This document shows positions 1-9,927 of a DNA stretch of 64,000 bases, piece by piece. This DNA comes from Nitrospira sp. (GTDB lineage Bacteria; Nitrospirota; Nitrospiria; Nitrospirales; Nitrospiraceae). The stretch lies in contig JACOEL010000002.1 of assembly GCA_024998625.1 (NCBI GenBank), positions 186,001 through 250,000 on the forward strand, written 5' to 3'. The translations under genes and the position numbers were made by a program. The notes under the pieces were generated by a model that saw only the letters and a list, made by a program, of their open reading frames with translations, was not told the origin of the DNA and did not search any database. Position 1 is the first letter of the stretch. Each line of letters opens with the position of its first letter.

Positions 1-206
1 ATCAGCAGGGCAAACCCGAGCAGGATAAACGGCCAGACTGAGGAGGCGCGAACATCGGAGAGATCCGAGGTCAATTCACCGGCGACGTAGATTCCGCCGA
101 TCGTGAGCAGGATCAGGATGAGGAAGAGGCCGATTTGTGAAGTCCCTCCTTCGAGAGTTGTCTCGAAGGAATCGACAGCGGCGGTTTCGACGGGGGGCGG
201 TGTCAT
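1..206 (-). CDS. membrane protein N-terminus (partial; possibly PiT-type phosphate transporter)
   Basis: Reverse-strand reading MTPPPVETAAVDSFETTLEGGTSQIGLFLILILLTIGGIYVAGELTSDLSDVRASSVWPFILLGFALL..., open to window edge; two hydrophobic segments. Family guess is weak. Confidence 0.45.
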   Translation of the reverse strand, partial: MTPPPVETAAVDSFETTLEGGTSQIGLFLILILLTIGGIYVAGELTSDLSDVRASSVWPFILLGFALL

Positions 207-382
207 TCAAGGTTCCTTTCTGCGGAGAGCCGCTGCCGAACCGTTAACAGCCTGATAGGCTAGCAGGGTGTCGTTACACCTCGTTGCAAGCCGGATTAAG
301 ATCGCGTTAACTGTGGAAGCCGGACGCTCGCCTCCAGGCAACGGTTTGTTTTATGATCCACCGAGCGATAGTCGGAGGGACG

Positions 383-1171
383 ATGGGCATGAGGCAAATG
401 GGGTGGTGTGCGTTAGTCAGTGCGATCGTCATGGTCGTTTCCGGGGCCGGTTGCGGGAGTTCCGCAAAACTCATGTCCGGACTCAGTATCGAAGAATTGA
501 AGCCGGTGCCGGGCATCCTGCCCGGTGCGAGGCTGATCCGGGGCACGATCAGCAGTTTCTCAGGCGATCGTGTGGAAGTTCAGACGGGGGAGCGGGCTCC
601 GCGTTACCTGTCACTCGAAGCCGGCGGAGACGAGGCGCGTGGACTGCAGCCTGGCGGGGTCGTGGAGATCATGGTCAATGATCGCGACGAGATTGTGGCC
701 TATCAGCGACCGGCCGATCAGCCGCCGACGAAAATTTTCCGCGGCTCGCTGGGGAGACCGTTCAACCCTGAAAAGGAACGGGTGACGATTCGTCTCGATA
801 CGGGGCGGGATGTGGGGTTCTATGCGCGCACGGTCGCCATGGAGAAGCTGGCGGCCCTTGAGGTCGGCGAGACGGCCGATTTTGCCGTCGATCGAGCGTA
901 TCTCCTCGTCGATGCGTTTTCGTTGGGCAAGCCCAGGGAACTGGCGTTTGAGTCTTCGCCGCGCGCGCCGCAGCATCGCCTCGAAGGGGCCTTCGTGACC
1001 ATCGGCGACGGACGGATGCGCCTCCGGATGAAGATCGATGACATTCAGTCCTTTCCGGTGCGGCCGTTGCTGCAGCCCGCGATCGAACAGCTCGCTCCCA
1101 ACGAACTGGTATCGGTCTATCTCGACGCGCAGGGACAGGTGATCGACATGGTCAGGGCGCCCCGGCGTTGA
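383..1171 (+). CDS. putative secreted lipoprotein, unknown function
   Basis: ORF with signal/lipobox-like MGMRQMGWCALVSAIVMVVSGAGCGSS. Confidence 0.7.
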   Translation: MGMRQMGWCALVSAIVMVVSGAGCGSSAKLMSGLSIEELKPVPGILPGARLIRGTISSFSGDRVEVQTGERAPRYLSLEAGGDEARGLQPGGVVEIMVNDRDEIVAYQRPADQPPTKIFRGSLGRPFNPEKERVTIRLDTGRDVGFYARTVAMEKLAALEVGETADFAVDRAYLLVDAFSLGKPRELAFESSPRAPQHRLEGAFVTIGDGRMRLRMKIDDIQSFPVRPLLQPAIEQLAPNELVSVYLDAQGQVIDMVRAPRR

Positions 1172-1177
1172 ACGACG

Positions 1178-2062
1178 TCAGCGGCGCGGGGGAAGCTTCA
1201 CGATCCGGGTGATCAGCCAGTCATTCAGACGATCCGGCAGGAGCAGCGCCAGGTAGGCACGGATCGCGGCGTCGGAGCCGATGAGATAGCGTGTTTTCGG
1301 CCACCTCGACCGCAGGGCATGCGCCACGGCTTCGGCCACGACGCTTGCGGGTTGTGCCTGTTCACCGGCCGCCGTGGCCGCGTCTTTGATACGGGTGAAG
1401 CCTTCCTGATACATGCCCTTGAGGTCTTGCCCCCAGGCTGCGTCCCAGGCATCGACTTCTTTTCTGGTCTTTTTCCATATAGGCGTAGCAATGGCGCCGG
1501 GTGCGATGAGTGCGACGCGGATGCCCCAGGGTTGGAGTTCCAGTCGCAAGGCATCGGTGATCGCTTCCAGCGCATGTTTTGAAGCGGCGTAGGGGGCCAT
1601 GAACGGCATGGAGGCCCGTCCGGCGATGGAGCCCATATTGATGATGCGTCCTCGCCCGGTTCGGATCAATGGGAGGAACGTTTGCGTGACCGCGATGAGG
1701 CCGAACACGTTGACTTCGAATTGCCGCCGCCAGTCGGCGAGGGGCAAGAGTTCGATCGGCCCCGCGACGCCGATCCCGGCATTGTTCACCAGACCGGCGA
1801 GGCCGCGTTCTCCAACCATGGCTGCAACGGTATGACTGGCCGCCGAGATCGAGGCGACATCGGTGACATCGAGGCGAATCGGCATGAGTCGCGGTCCGGC
1901 TTGTTGCTGGAGCCGTTCGCCGTCAGCGGGATGACGAACGCCTGCGAAGACACGGTACCCCAGCTTGTCGAGCGTCAATGCGCACGCGGCTCCGATGCCG
2001 GTGGAGGCGCCGGTGATGACGACGGAGTCGGATTGCGGAGATTGTGAAAACCAATTCAGCAT
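1178..2062 (-). CDS. short-chain dehydrogenase/reductase (SDR)
   Basis: TGASTGIG cofactor motif, NNAG, YAASKHA catalytic motif. Confidence 0.93.
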   Translation of the reverse strand: MLNWFSQSPQSDSVVITGASTGIGAACALTLDKLGYRVFAGVRHPADGERLQQQAGPRLMPIRLDVTDVASISAASHTVAAMVGERGLAGLVNNAGIGVAGPIELLPLADWRRQFEVNVFGLIAVTQTFLPLIRTGRGRIINMGSIAGRASMPFMAPYAASKHALEAITDALRLELQPWGIRVALIAPGAIATPIWKKTRKEVDAWDAAWGQDLKGMYQEGFTRIKDAATAAGEQAQPASVVAEAVAHALRSRWPKTRYLIGSDAAIRAYLALLLPDRLNDWLITRIVKLPPRR

Positions 2063-2214
2063 ATCGAGGCGGTTCTTTCCGGCCGGTCGCGTACCCTATC
2101 ATAATTTACGGCGCGACCCTACTCTCGGTTTCATCCGGCGGGACCGATGAACAAGGCTGACCGGACGGAGGCGGTGGGTTGAGGGTCGGTCGGGGTTTCG
2201 TCCAAGGAGGACAT

Positions 2215-3615
2215 ATGCGAAGACCAAGCTGGAATGATGTGGCCCTGGTAGGGCTGTTGTTGGGGGGGGCTGGTTGTGCCGATACGCAAATCGGTCGCTC
2301 GGACCCTGCAGGTGTGTATGGGACCGGACAGACCGTGACCGTTCAGCCTCATGAAATCGACGAGGTGCTGTACAACCCCGGAATGGGCTTTGCCGATTTT
2401 CATTTCGGGTTCGGACATCCGCCGACATCAGAAGAGTATCCCCATACGACCGTCGCCTATTTTCGTTGGCCCTGGGCGGAACTCGAACCGAAGGAAGGTC
2501 AGTACAATTTCGCCCTCGTGGATCGTGTAATCGAGCAAGCCAAGGCCAAGGGAGAGACACTCGCCATCCGCATCGTGTCCGAATACAAAACCGGTTCGCC
2601 GCAATGGTTGCTCGACAAGGGGGTCGGGAGTGTGAAGGAGTCGGACGGCATTTTCCCCGACTATAACCATCCCGTTTTTCTCGACTACCATGAACGGCTC
2701 ATCCGCGCCTTCGGTGAGCGGTACGGTCGCGCGCTCGATATCGACCATGTCGACATTGGGTCCGTCGGCTGTTGGGGCGAGTGGAACACGGCGTGTTGCG
2801 AAGGCGTGGAAGTTCAGTGCAAGGCCTTCTTTCCGACCGAGGCGAATCAGATCGCCATCACGGACTGGTACTTGAAATATTTCGCCGGCACCCCGTTGGT
2901 GATGCTCCACGGCGGACAACTGAAATACGCGGCGTCGCATGGCGCCGGTTGGCGCGGGGATTGTTTTGGCGACTACGGCTATTTCAGTCCGGACTGGAAT
3001 CATATGGAGCATGCGTACCCACCGGTACTCGAAGAGGCGGTCATTGCGAATGCCTGGAAGCATGGGCCGGTTCAAATGGAGGTCTGCGGGTACATCCACG
3101 AATGGTACGAGCGGGGATTCGATCTCGACCGTATTCTAAACCAGGGTCTCGAGTGGCATCTCTCGGTATTGAATGCGAAATCGAAGCCGGTGCCCGTCGC
3201 CTGGCGACCGCGGTTCAATGAATTTCTGAAAAGGATCGGGTATCGCTTCGTTCTGCGCGAACTGACGCATACAGCGGAGAGTCATCCCGGCGGGCCGCTC
3301 GTCCTTCAGTCGCGTTGGGAAAATAAGGGGGTGGCGCCGATCTACCGCGCCTGGCCGTTGGCCTATCGGCTACGATCGAACTCGGATCAGGTCGTGGCGC
3401 AGTGGACTAGTCCTGCCGATTTGAAGCAATGGTTGCCGGGACCCTCGCCCCGGGTAGAGGACACGGTGGTGGTGCCGGAAACCGTGCCCCCCGGTTCCTA
3501 CGTTCTGGATGCGGCGATTCTCTCTGAAGATGCTCGTTCCGCCCATGTCGAGCTGGCGATAGAGGGGAAACGAGCGGACCGGTGGTATGCGCTGTCACGC
3601 GTGGAGATTCGCTGA
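2215..3615 (+). CDS. secreted DUF4832-like / glycoside-hydrolase-like protein
   Basis: Lipobox-like N-terminus; YNPGMGFADFHF, PWAELEPKEGQYNFALVDRVIEQAKAKG and GSVGCWGEWNT resemble TIM-barrel hydrolases with C-terminal DUF4832. Confidence 0.7.
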   Translation: MRRPSWNDVALVGLLLGGAGCADTQIGRSDPAGVYGTGQTVTVQPHEIDEVLYNPGMGFADFHFGFGHPPTSEEYPHTTVAYFRWPWAELEPKEGQYNFALVDRVIEQAKAKGETLAIRIVSEYKTGSPQWLLDKGVGSVKESDGIFPDYNHPVFLDYHERLIRAFGERYGRALDIDHVDIGSVGCWGEWNTACCEGVEVQCKAFFPTEANQIAITDWYLKYFAGTPLVMLHGGQLKYAASHGAGWRGDCFGDYGYFSPDWNHMEHAYPPVLEEAVIANAWKHGPVQMEVCGYIHEWYERGFDLDRILNQGLEWHLSVLNAKSKPVPVAWRPRFNEFLKRIGYRFVLRELTHTAESHPGGPLVLQSRWENKGVAPIYRAWPLAYRLRSNSDQVVAQWTSPADLKQWLPGPSPRVEDTVVVPETVPPGSYVLDAAILSEDARSAHVELAIEGKRADRWYALSRVEIR

Positions 3616-4614
3616 CTGTTCGGCCTGGTTCCGGTCTCTTCGGCCAGTGTCGGTGCCATGAGAGGTGGATCGTTGTGGCGGAAGGCGTCGTTCGGCAACC
3701 AGTGCCGGCGCGACAGTCCCAAGCTGAAGTTCCGTGATCACCTGGTTGCCGTTCCCGCGATACTCGATCTGATCGAAGCTGACTGTGTTGGCCATGGCGA
3801 TCCCGCGGCCATGGGTGTCGAAGGCTCGCTCGGGGTCGAAGTTCAAATACTTCCGCCATTCGAATCCCTTGCCCTGATCGGTGATGTACAGGGAGAGTTT
3901 GTCTGGATGGCGGACAAACTGTGCCGTGGCCTCTCGGGACGAGTAGAGGGGGTCGCTCAGCCGTTGCTCAATTTCACTATCCAGTTGTTCCTCTTCGATG
4001 AGGCGTGATTTCTCCTTGTAGCCGATATCCAAGTTGCCGTGTTCGATCGCGTTCAGGGTGAGTTCGAGGATGCCGGTGACCACCCGGTTGGCATCGGGAT
4101 AGGCATGCGCCAGCAGCATCGCAAGGTTTTTCGCCTCTTCAGGCGTTTTGAACCGGAACGTCCCTGAGTCCAGCAGGCGCATGGTCGTGGTGGTCCGGCG
4201 CAGGTCCTGTCGTACTTCCAGGTAGCTGATGTGATCGCGGACTGCCGCATCGACGATGGCTTGCAGGGTCGCTTTTTCGAACGGCTTTGCCAGGTAATAG
4301 TGGGCTCCTGTGTGGAGTCCTTCCAGGGTCTGTTGATGTGTGGAGGCGGCCGTCTGCATGATGACGGGGATCTGGCTCAGCACAGGATGCTGCTTCATCT
4401 TGCGGAGGACTTCCATGCCATCCATCCCGGGCATGATGCGGTCGAGCAGCACGGCATGGAACCGATCCGGTTCCGCTTCGAGCATCTCCCAGGCTTGGAG
4501 TCCGCCCTGCGCCGTGGTGCATCGATAGTCAGGCTCCGGGAGGAACTCAAGGAGGATCTTGAGATTCAGGGGATAGTCATCGACGAGCAAGAGCTGTGGT
4601 TGCGGGACCAACAT
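3595..4614 (-). CDS. response regulator receiver with C-terminal ATP-binding (HATPase, RsbW-like) domain
   Basis: LLLVDDYPLNLKILLEFLP, LLDRIMPGMDGMEVL, K in LAKPFEKATLQ; C-terminal ELTLNAIEHGNLDIG and DQGKGFEWRKYL. Confidence 0.8.
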   Translation of the reverse strand: MLVPQPQLLLVDDYPLNLKILLEFLPEPDYRCTTAQGGLQAWEMLEAEPDRFHAVLLDRIMPGMDGMEVLRKMKQHPVLSQIPVIMQTAASTHQQTLEGLHTGAHYYLAKPFEKATLQAIVDAAVRDHISYLEVRQDLRRTTTTMRLLDSGTFRFKTPEEAKNLAMLLAHAYPDANRVVTGILELTLNAIEHGNLDIGYKEKSRLIEEEQLDSEIEQRLSDPLYSSREATAQFVRHPDKLSLYITDQGKGFEWRKYLNFDPERAFDTHGRGIAMANTVSFDQIEYRGNGNQVITELQLGTVAPALVAERRLPPQRSTSHGTDTGRRDRNQAEQSANLHA

Positions 4615-4755
4615 GATATGTGGCACCTCCGGTTGCCGGCTAGGCCGTCGGGGTATAGGGCATAGGTTGTGACCTCGCATCGGAATACAAGGCGTTGATA
4701 CCCCTATCGGAAGTCCACCAGGAATACTTAAGGAAGGTCGAAAGAGAGGGAACCC

Positions 4756-4794
4756 GAAGGACTCCGCCGGGGAATGTGCCCGGTAGAGTCCTTC
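4756..4794 (-). terminator. hairpin downstream of FKBP gene
   Basis: Perfect arms GAAGGACTC / GAGTCCTTC (4756-4764, 4786-4794) with inner CCGGG/CCCGG pairing; no strong U-tract. Confidence 0.5.
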
Positions 4795-4804
4795 CGGCAG
4801 GGGG

Positions 4805-5482
4805 CTACTGCTTGACGATGTCCAGCAATTCCACTTCGAAAATCAGAGTGGCACCCGGCTTGATGACCGGGGGTGATCCACGGTCCCCGTAGGCGATGCC
4901 AGACGGGCAGACCAGTTTACTCTTGCCGCCGACCTTGATCAGCTGCACCGCTTCGGTCCAGCATTTGATGACCTGGTTCAGCGGAAAGGTGGCCGGTTCT
5001 CCGCGTTTGACCGAGCTGTCGAACACCGTTCCGTCGATCAGGGTCCCGTGGTAATGGACTTTCACCGTATCGGTGGCCTTCGGGGTCGCGCCTTTGCCCT
5101 CCTTGATCATGGAGACAATCGCACCCGATTCCGTTTTCTTTGCACCCGGCTCCGCCGCAGCCTTTGCCAGGAATCCTGCCCCGGCTTTCTTTTCAACCTC
5201 GGCCAGCGCCGTGGCGCGTACCTGCTGCATCTGTTGAATCTTCGGGCCGTACACTTGCAAATCGACCTTTTGGGGATGTTTCAAGACGCCATCGACCAAG
5301 CCGGCTTTCACGAATTCCAGTTCGGATTCGTTCAGGGTAAAGGGGCCGAGCGATTGGCTGATAGCTGCGCCGAGGGCATAGAGCGTTTTCTGCTCGTCGT
5401 TGGCCGGTTCAGGGGCGGCCGCCCAGCTGAGCGAGGACATGAGGAGCACCATTGCGGAGACGGCACCGGTCACATGACGCAT
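4805..5482 (-). CDS. FKBP-type peptidyl-prolyl cis-trans isomerase
   Basis: Signal peptide; VKVHYHGTLIDGTVFDSSVKRGEPATFPLNQVI...AYGDRGSPPVIKPGATLIFEVELLDI. Confidence 0.93.
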   Translation of the reverse strand: MRHVTGAVSAMVLLMSSLSWAAAPEPANDEQKTLYALGAAISQSLGPFTLNESELEFVKAGLVDGVLKHPQKVDLQVYGPKIQQMQQVRATALAEVEKKAGAGFLAKAAAEPGAKKTESGAIVSMIKEGKGATPKATDTVKVHYHGTLIDGTVFDSSVKRGEPATFPLNQVIKCWTEAVQLIKVGGKSKLVCPSGIAYGDRGSPPVIKPGATLIFEVELLDIVKQ

Positions 5483-5561
5483 AGACGATCCTTTCTGATG
5501 AAAAGCCTGACTCAGCTCACCATATGCCAGGGAGCCCTTGCGGCTCAAGAAAATTCTTGGG

Positions 5562-5685
5562 CAGGCTGCTGAAAACGGCCTCCCGCGTCGTTCTCGGCTC
5601 GTCAAAATCCTCGACGTACCCCTGCGGGTACGTCTCCGGTTTTGACTCGCCTGCGGCCTAGCGGGACGTCGTTTTGAGCAGCCTG
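5562..5685. repeat. ~124 bp imperfect inverted repeat
   Basis: Left arm CAGGCTGCTGAAAACGGCCTCCCGC... and right arm ...GCGGGACGTCGTTTTGAGCAGCCTG are near reverse complements; centre CGTACCCCTGCGGGTACG is palindromic. Confidence 0.8.
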
Positions 5686-5792
5686 TGAAGATTACGCAGA
5701 CTTGTCTGTAGCCTTGCCGAATGGAAGGCCTGTCTGGCGTCCAGGATGGGTAAGTATGTCGTCTGTTTCAGGAGTCTTGCCGGGAGGTGCGG

Positions 5793-6737
5793 TCAGGAGA
5801 GCGCCTCTCGTCCGTGCGGGCTCTCCAGATCCAGTTGCGGTCCGATGGGGACGATGCGGGTCGGGTTGATGTCGTCATGGGTCACGTAGTAATGCCGCTT
5901 GATGTGATCGAAATCAACGGTGTCCGCGATGCCCGGTACCTGGTAAAGGTCTCGAAGGTAACCGTAGAGATGGGGATAGTCGACGATGCGCCGGAGGTTG
6001 CATTTGAAATGCCCGTGGTACACGGCATCGAACCGGAGCAGCGTGACGAACAACCGCCAATCGGACTCAACGAATTGGGCGCCGAAAAGGTAGCGCCGGT
6101 CGCGAAGCCTCGTATCGAGTTGATCCAGCGCAACGAAGACCGAACGCGCGGCGCGTTCATACACCTGCTGGGAGGTCGCAAATCCGGCACGGTACACACC
6201 ATCGTTCACCCGCTCGTAGAGAAAGTCGTTCATCTCGTCGATCTGCGGACGGAGCGCTGTCGGGTAGAGATCCAGCGGGCTGGTGGTGAACCGATTGAAC
6301 TCGCCGTTGAAGATTCGCATGAGGTCATCGTCGGAATTGGTCACGATTCGTTTTGTCACCGTGTCCCACAGTACCGGAACCGTCACGCGCCCGCGGTAAT
6401 CGTGATCGGTGGCACGATAGGCCTCGCTAAGGAAGTGAAACCCATTGGTCGTATCCAGGGAGTGGCCGGAACCGTTGCGAAAGGCCCAGCCCTGGTCGTC
6501 CCTGATCGGGTCGACCACGGTCATTCCGATGACCCCGGTGAGCCCTTTGAGCGCGCGCACAATGATGGTGCGATGCGCCCAGGGGCAGGCGAGGGAGACG
6601 TAGAGATGATACCGTCCGGCTGCGGCCGGATATCCGGAGCGGCCGTCCTCGGTGACCCAGTGGCGAAACGCGTCGGCCTGCCGTTTGAATTCGCCGCTGT
6701 CGGTCTGTTCGTTCGGAAACTGGGGTTGTGCCTTCAT
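5793..6737 (-). CDS. yqjG: glutathionyl-hydroquinone reductase / GST family (YqjG-like)
   Basis: YHLYVSLACPWAHRTIIVRALKGL, SGYPAAAGRYHLY, C-terminal GST domain typical of Xi-class GST. Confidence 0.88.
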   Translation of the reverse strand: MKAQPQFPNEQTDSGEFKRQADAFRHWVTEDGRSGYPAAAGRYHLYVSLACPWAHRTIIVRALKGLTGVIGMTVVDPIRDDQGWAFRNGSGHSLDTTNGFHFLSEAYRATDHDYRGRVTVPVLWDTVTKRIVTNSDDDLMRIFNGEFNRFTTSPLDLYPTALRPQIDEMNDFLYERVNDGVYRAGFATSQQVYERAARSVFVALDQLDTRLRDRRYLFGAQFVESDWRLFVTLLRFDAVYHGHFKCNLRRIVDYPHLYGYLRDLYQVPGIADTVDFDHIKRHYYVTHDDINPTRIVPIGPQLDLESPHGREALS

Positions 6738-7105
6738 TGCACGATTCTCCTTGGGAGTTCTACCTTAGTCAGAATCAAGGGGGCTCGTCAATTGTCGATC
6801 CTCGCGAGCGGTGGCGCCGGTATTGGACCTGCGTGCGGCCTGGAAGTGGCATCAGCGGGCGAAGTGGTCGCCGAAGCCCCCTCAGGTGCGGGAGAGAGGG
6901 ATTTCGCCTCGTCGGACCGGTGGAGGATTCCGTCGCTCCAGTGGATGGGATGGGAAGGACGGCGATACCCGTTTGTCTGTCGCCCTGTATCGAAATGTCT
7001 GGCGGCGGCTTGAGCGACGGCACGGCCGGGAGTGGGGCCACGCTTCGAGAGGCGGCGGAGGGTTACTCTGGATTGCGCTTGAGTGTGTTCCCAGATCCGG
7101 AACTG

Positions 7106-7539
7106 TCACGCCGGAAGCTGTCTGTGAACTTTCTGCCGTGGCGGCGGGCGATGGGAACGTCGTCGGTCTCTCGGTGGCTGGTATGGCCCGCACGGGTGTC
7201 CTCTTAAATGCGTGCCTGAGTGAACCATTGCTACTTTCTGCTGCCAGAGTGATCGGAGTTCTTCCGCTCGCGTCTCTGAACTCAGGATCGGGGCTCCATG
7301 GCGAAGGAGCACATCGATCACGTTGGCCTGCCGGGTCAGCCGGTCCACCCGGAATTCACCGGAGAGTTCCCAAAACCCCCTGCCGCCGTCATCAGCGGCG
7401 TCGCGCCCTGGGCGTCTCGTGCTTCGAGATTCGCACCCTGGTCAAGCAACCGGTTAGCCTTCGGAAAGCGGTGGGAGCGACAAAGGGGGAATAGCGCGGT
7501 GAGACCTTGCCGGGGTGGAACCCCCAGGTTGAAAGGCAC
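7106..7539 (-). pseudogene. ankyrin-repeat gene remnant
   Basis: Two minus-strand frames carry consecutive ankyrin segments: ANRLLDQGANLEARDAQGATPLMTAAGGFG (7336-7539), then NVIDVLLRHGAPILS (7106-7348), implying a frameshift near 7340. Confidence 0.5.
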
Positions 7540-7583
7540 TGAGAGGATAACGTTTGAGCAGCTGTGGCGCTTATGGTCCGGGA

Positions 7584-8054
7584 CTACCAGCGTCTATGCC
7601 ATCGTCCATAGTAGGGTCGATAATACCGTGGTCCCCACGCGTAGGGTCGGCCGTAGAACGGAGAGCCATAGAGCCATGGACGTCCGAGGTACAGGCCAAA
7701 TCCCACGGACGGATACCCGTAGAGCAATCCGGGCGCAATATAATTATAGGTCGATACGGAAGAGGATTGCTCAGCCATTTGACGTTGAAGGTCGGCGGTC
7801 ATGGCACTTTGCTGATCAGCCTGCTCTTTCAGCCGACCGACGGCATTTTGTTGGACATGGACCTCCGCTTCCAGTTTCGAAATTTTGTCGCGCTGGATCT
7901 CGATAAACGCCTGCAGGCATCGTGTGTGCGCATCACCTGTGTAGCTTGAACATTCCCAGGGGCCGGAAGAGTCGGCGGCGTGAAGGGGAAGCGTGAAGAG
8001 GACGGCGCAGAAAGCGACTGCGAGAGACGTGACCCAATGCCGAGGAGATTTCAT
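7584..8054 (-). CDS. secreted coiled-coil protein with Gly/Tyr-rich C-terminus
   Basis: Signal peptide, coiled coil, C-terminal YGYPSVGFGLYLGRPWLYGSPFYGRPYAWGPRYYRPYYGRWHRRW. Confidence 0.7.
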   Translation of the reverse strand: MKSPRHWVTSLAVAFCAVLFTLPLHAADSSGPWECSSYTGDAHTRCLQAFIEIQRDKISKLEAEVHVQQNAVGRLKEQADQQSAMTADLQRQMAEQSSSVSTYNYIAPGLLYGYPSVGFGLYLGRPWLYGSPFYGRPYAWGPRYYRPYYGRWHRRW

Positions 8055-8244
8055 TCGATCAGTCGTGAGACGTACCATGACGTTCCTCCCTGGCTAGCTA
8101 CCTACAGCCTACCATTCTCACGGCGGCGAAGACCAGGGCTAGGACTGAACGAATGAAACGAACCATGCGCGGATCGGTTGACAACGAGCTGTAAGGAAAG
8201 AATGCTTGGCGGCGGCAACCGGTTACGGAAAGGAGAGAGGAGAA

Positions 8245-9195
8245 ATGGGCCAGAAGCAGGTGATTGCGGTGGTCGGGGCGACAGGTATGCAGGGGGGCGG
8301 GTTGGTGCGGGCGATTCTGGCCGATCCAAGCAGCGACATGACGGTGCTTGCGTTGACCAGGGATGTGAATTCGGACAAGGCCAGGGAGCTCGCGCGACTG
8401 GGCGCCGAGGTGGTCGCGGCCGACGTGCACGATGGCGAGAGTTTGAAGCGGGCGTTTGCGGGGGCTGCCGGGGTGTTTTGCGTGACCTTTTTCTGGGCGC
8501 ATTTTTCTCCCGAAAAGGAATTTGCCGAAGCCGAGGCGATGGCCAAGGCCGCCAAGTCGGCGGGGGTTCCGCATGTGATTTGGTCGACCCTCGAAGACAC
8601 GCGTCGATGGGTTCCGCTCTCGGACGACCGCATGCCCACGCTGCTGGGCAAGTACAAGGTGCCGCATTTCGACGCCAAGGGCGAAGCCGATCGGGTGTTC
8701 AGGCAGCTCGGCGTGCCGACGACCTTTCTGCTCACGTCGTTTTATTGGGATAACCTCATCCATTTCGGTATGGGCCCGAAGAAGGGCCAGGACGGGACGC
8801 TGGCGTTCACGCTTCCCATGGGTGAGGCGAGGTTGCCGGGTATTGCGGCGGAGGATATCGGGAAGTGCGCATTGGGGCTGCTGAAAAAACGGGATGCGTA
8901 TCTTGGAAAGACCGTCGGGATTGCTGGGGAGCATCTTACCGGCTCACAAATGGCTGCTGCGTTGACGAAGGCGCTGGGCCGGGAGATGCGCTACAACGCG
9001 GTGCCGCCGGAGGTCTACCGGACGTTCGGGTTCCTCGGAGCGGATGACCTGGGCAACATGTTTCAGTTCAAGCGTGACTTCAATGCGGTGTTTTGCGGCG
9101 CGCGCGAGCCGGTGATCGCCCGGGCGCTGAATCCAGGGCTGCAGACCTTCGCGCAGTGGCTGGAGGTGAACAAGGGGCGGATTCCCCTGGCCTAG
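8245..9195 (+). CDS. NmrA/HSCARG-like NAD(P)-binding protein
   Basis: IAVVGATGMQGGGLVRAIL and NmrA-type body; SD upstream of 8245. Confidence 0.9.
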   Translation: MGQKQVIAVVGATGMQGGGLVRAILADPSSDMTVLALTRDVNSDKARELARLGAEVVAADVHDGESLKRAFAGAAGVFCVTFFWAHFSPEKEFAEAEAMAKAAKSAGVPHVIWSTLEDTRRWVPLSDDRMPTLLGKYKVPHFDAKGEADRVFRQLGVPTTFLLTSFYWDNLIHFGMGPKKGQDGTLAFTLPMGEARLPGIAAEDIGKCALGLLKKRDAYLGKTVGIAGEHLTGSQMAAALTKALGREMRYNAVPPEVYRTFGFLGADDLGNMFQFKRDFNAVFCGAREPVIARALNPGLQTFAQWLEVNKGRIPLA

Positions 9196-9212
9196 CCGAA
9201 CGCTCCCGCCGG

Positions 9213-9443
9213 TTAGGCCGGCACTTTGTGCTGCGGCTTGTGCCTGGAGAGCTGGCATGAAGGCGTAAAGGGATTGCAGCGCAGGCGGTGGATCTTGATC
9301 GTCCGAAGCTTCTCCGCTCCTGCCGTGATTCTCGGATCGGGAGGGCGCTCGCCGCTCACGAGCAACGGAAATGAGGCCAGCGTCGTCAGGACGCAGATCG
9401 AAAGGACGGCCACCACCCATGCGAAGTAGAATGAATATCGCAT
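9213..9443 (-). CDS. small hypothetical protein with N-terminal TM/signal
   Basis: MRYSFYFAWVVAVLSICVLTTLASFPLLVSG. Confidence 0.4.
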   Translation of the reverse strand: MRYSFYFAWVVAVLSICVLTTLASFPLLVSGERPPDPRITAGAEKLRTIKIHRLRCNPFTPSCQLSRHKPQHKVPA

Positions 9444-9651
9444 GGCCTATTCGTACCATAGCGAGATGAGATGTCAACGAAACGGTCGATCTTTGCCGGT
9501 TGCATCAGTTGCCCGTGACGGTGGGAGGGAGTTGTTCCAGAAGATTCCCTAGTCGGTTTCAGGAATTGCTCCGGCGTTGTCATGGGCAGACACTACTGTC
9601 ATGGGCATCGGGTGCCGTTACCACCTACCATTCTCACAAGGAGGACTCCCC

Positions 9652-9927
9652 ATGAACAGGATGTCTATTCCCACCGCGACCATCGCATTGGTTCTGTTCG
9701 GCCTCGTGTCTGCCGGCTGGGCCGGTGAGATGAAGGCCAAGATGGAGGAGATGAAGGGCGATACAAAGGCGAAGGTTGAAGAGATGAAGGGGGAGGCTAA
9801 AGCCGCTGTCGAAGAGGCTAAGGGGAATAAGGTTCAGGCGGAAGTGGAGCGCGCCAAGGGCAAGGGGAGCGCGGCCGTGGAGAAGGCTAAGGGCAAGGTC
9901 AAGAAACTGAAAGCGAAGACGGAATAG
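9652..9927 (+). CDS. secreted Lys/Glu-rich repetitive helical protein
   Basis: Signal peptide then repeats KAKMEEMKGDTKAKVEEMKGEAKAAVEEAKG; good SD (AAGGAGGA). Confidence 0.75.
   Translation: MNRMSIPTATIALVLFGLVSAGWAGEMKAKMEEMKGDTKAKVEEMKGEAKAAVEEAKGNKVQAEVERAKGKGSAAVEKAKGKVKKLKAKTE

Noticed and set aside
5787-7013. 408-aa plus-strand ORF
   Set aside because: Antisense to the glutathionyl-hydroquinone reductase gene; no domain features.
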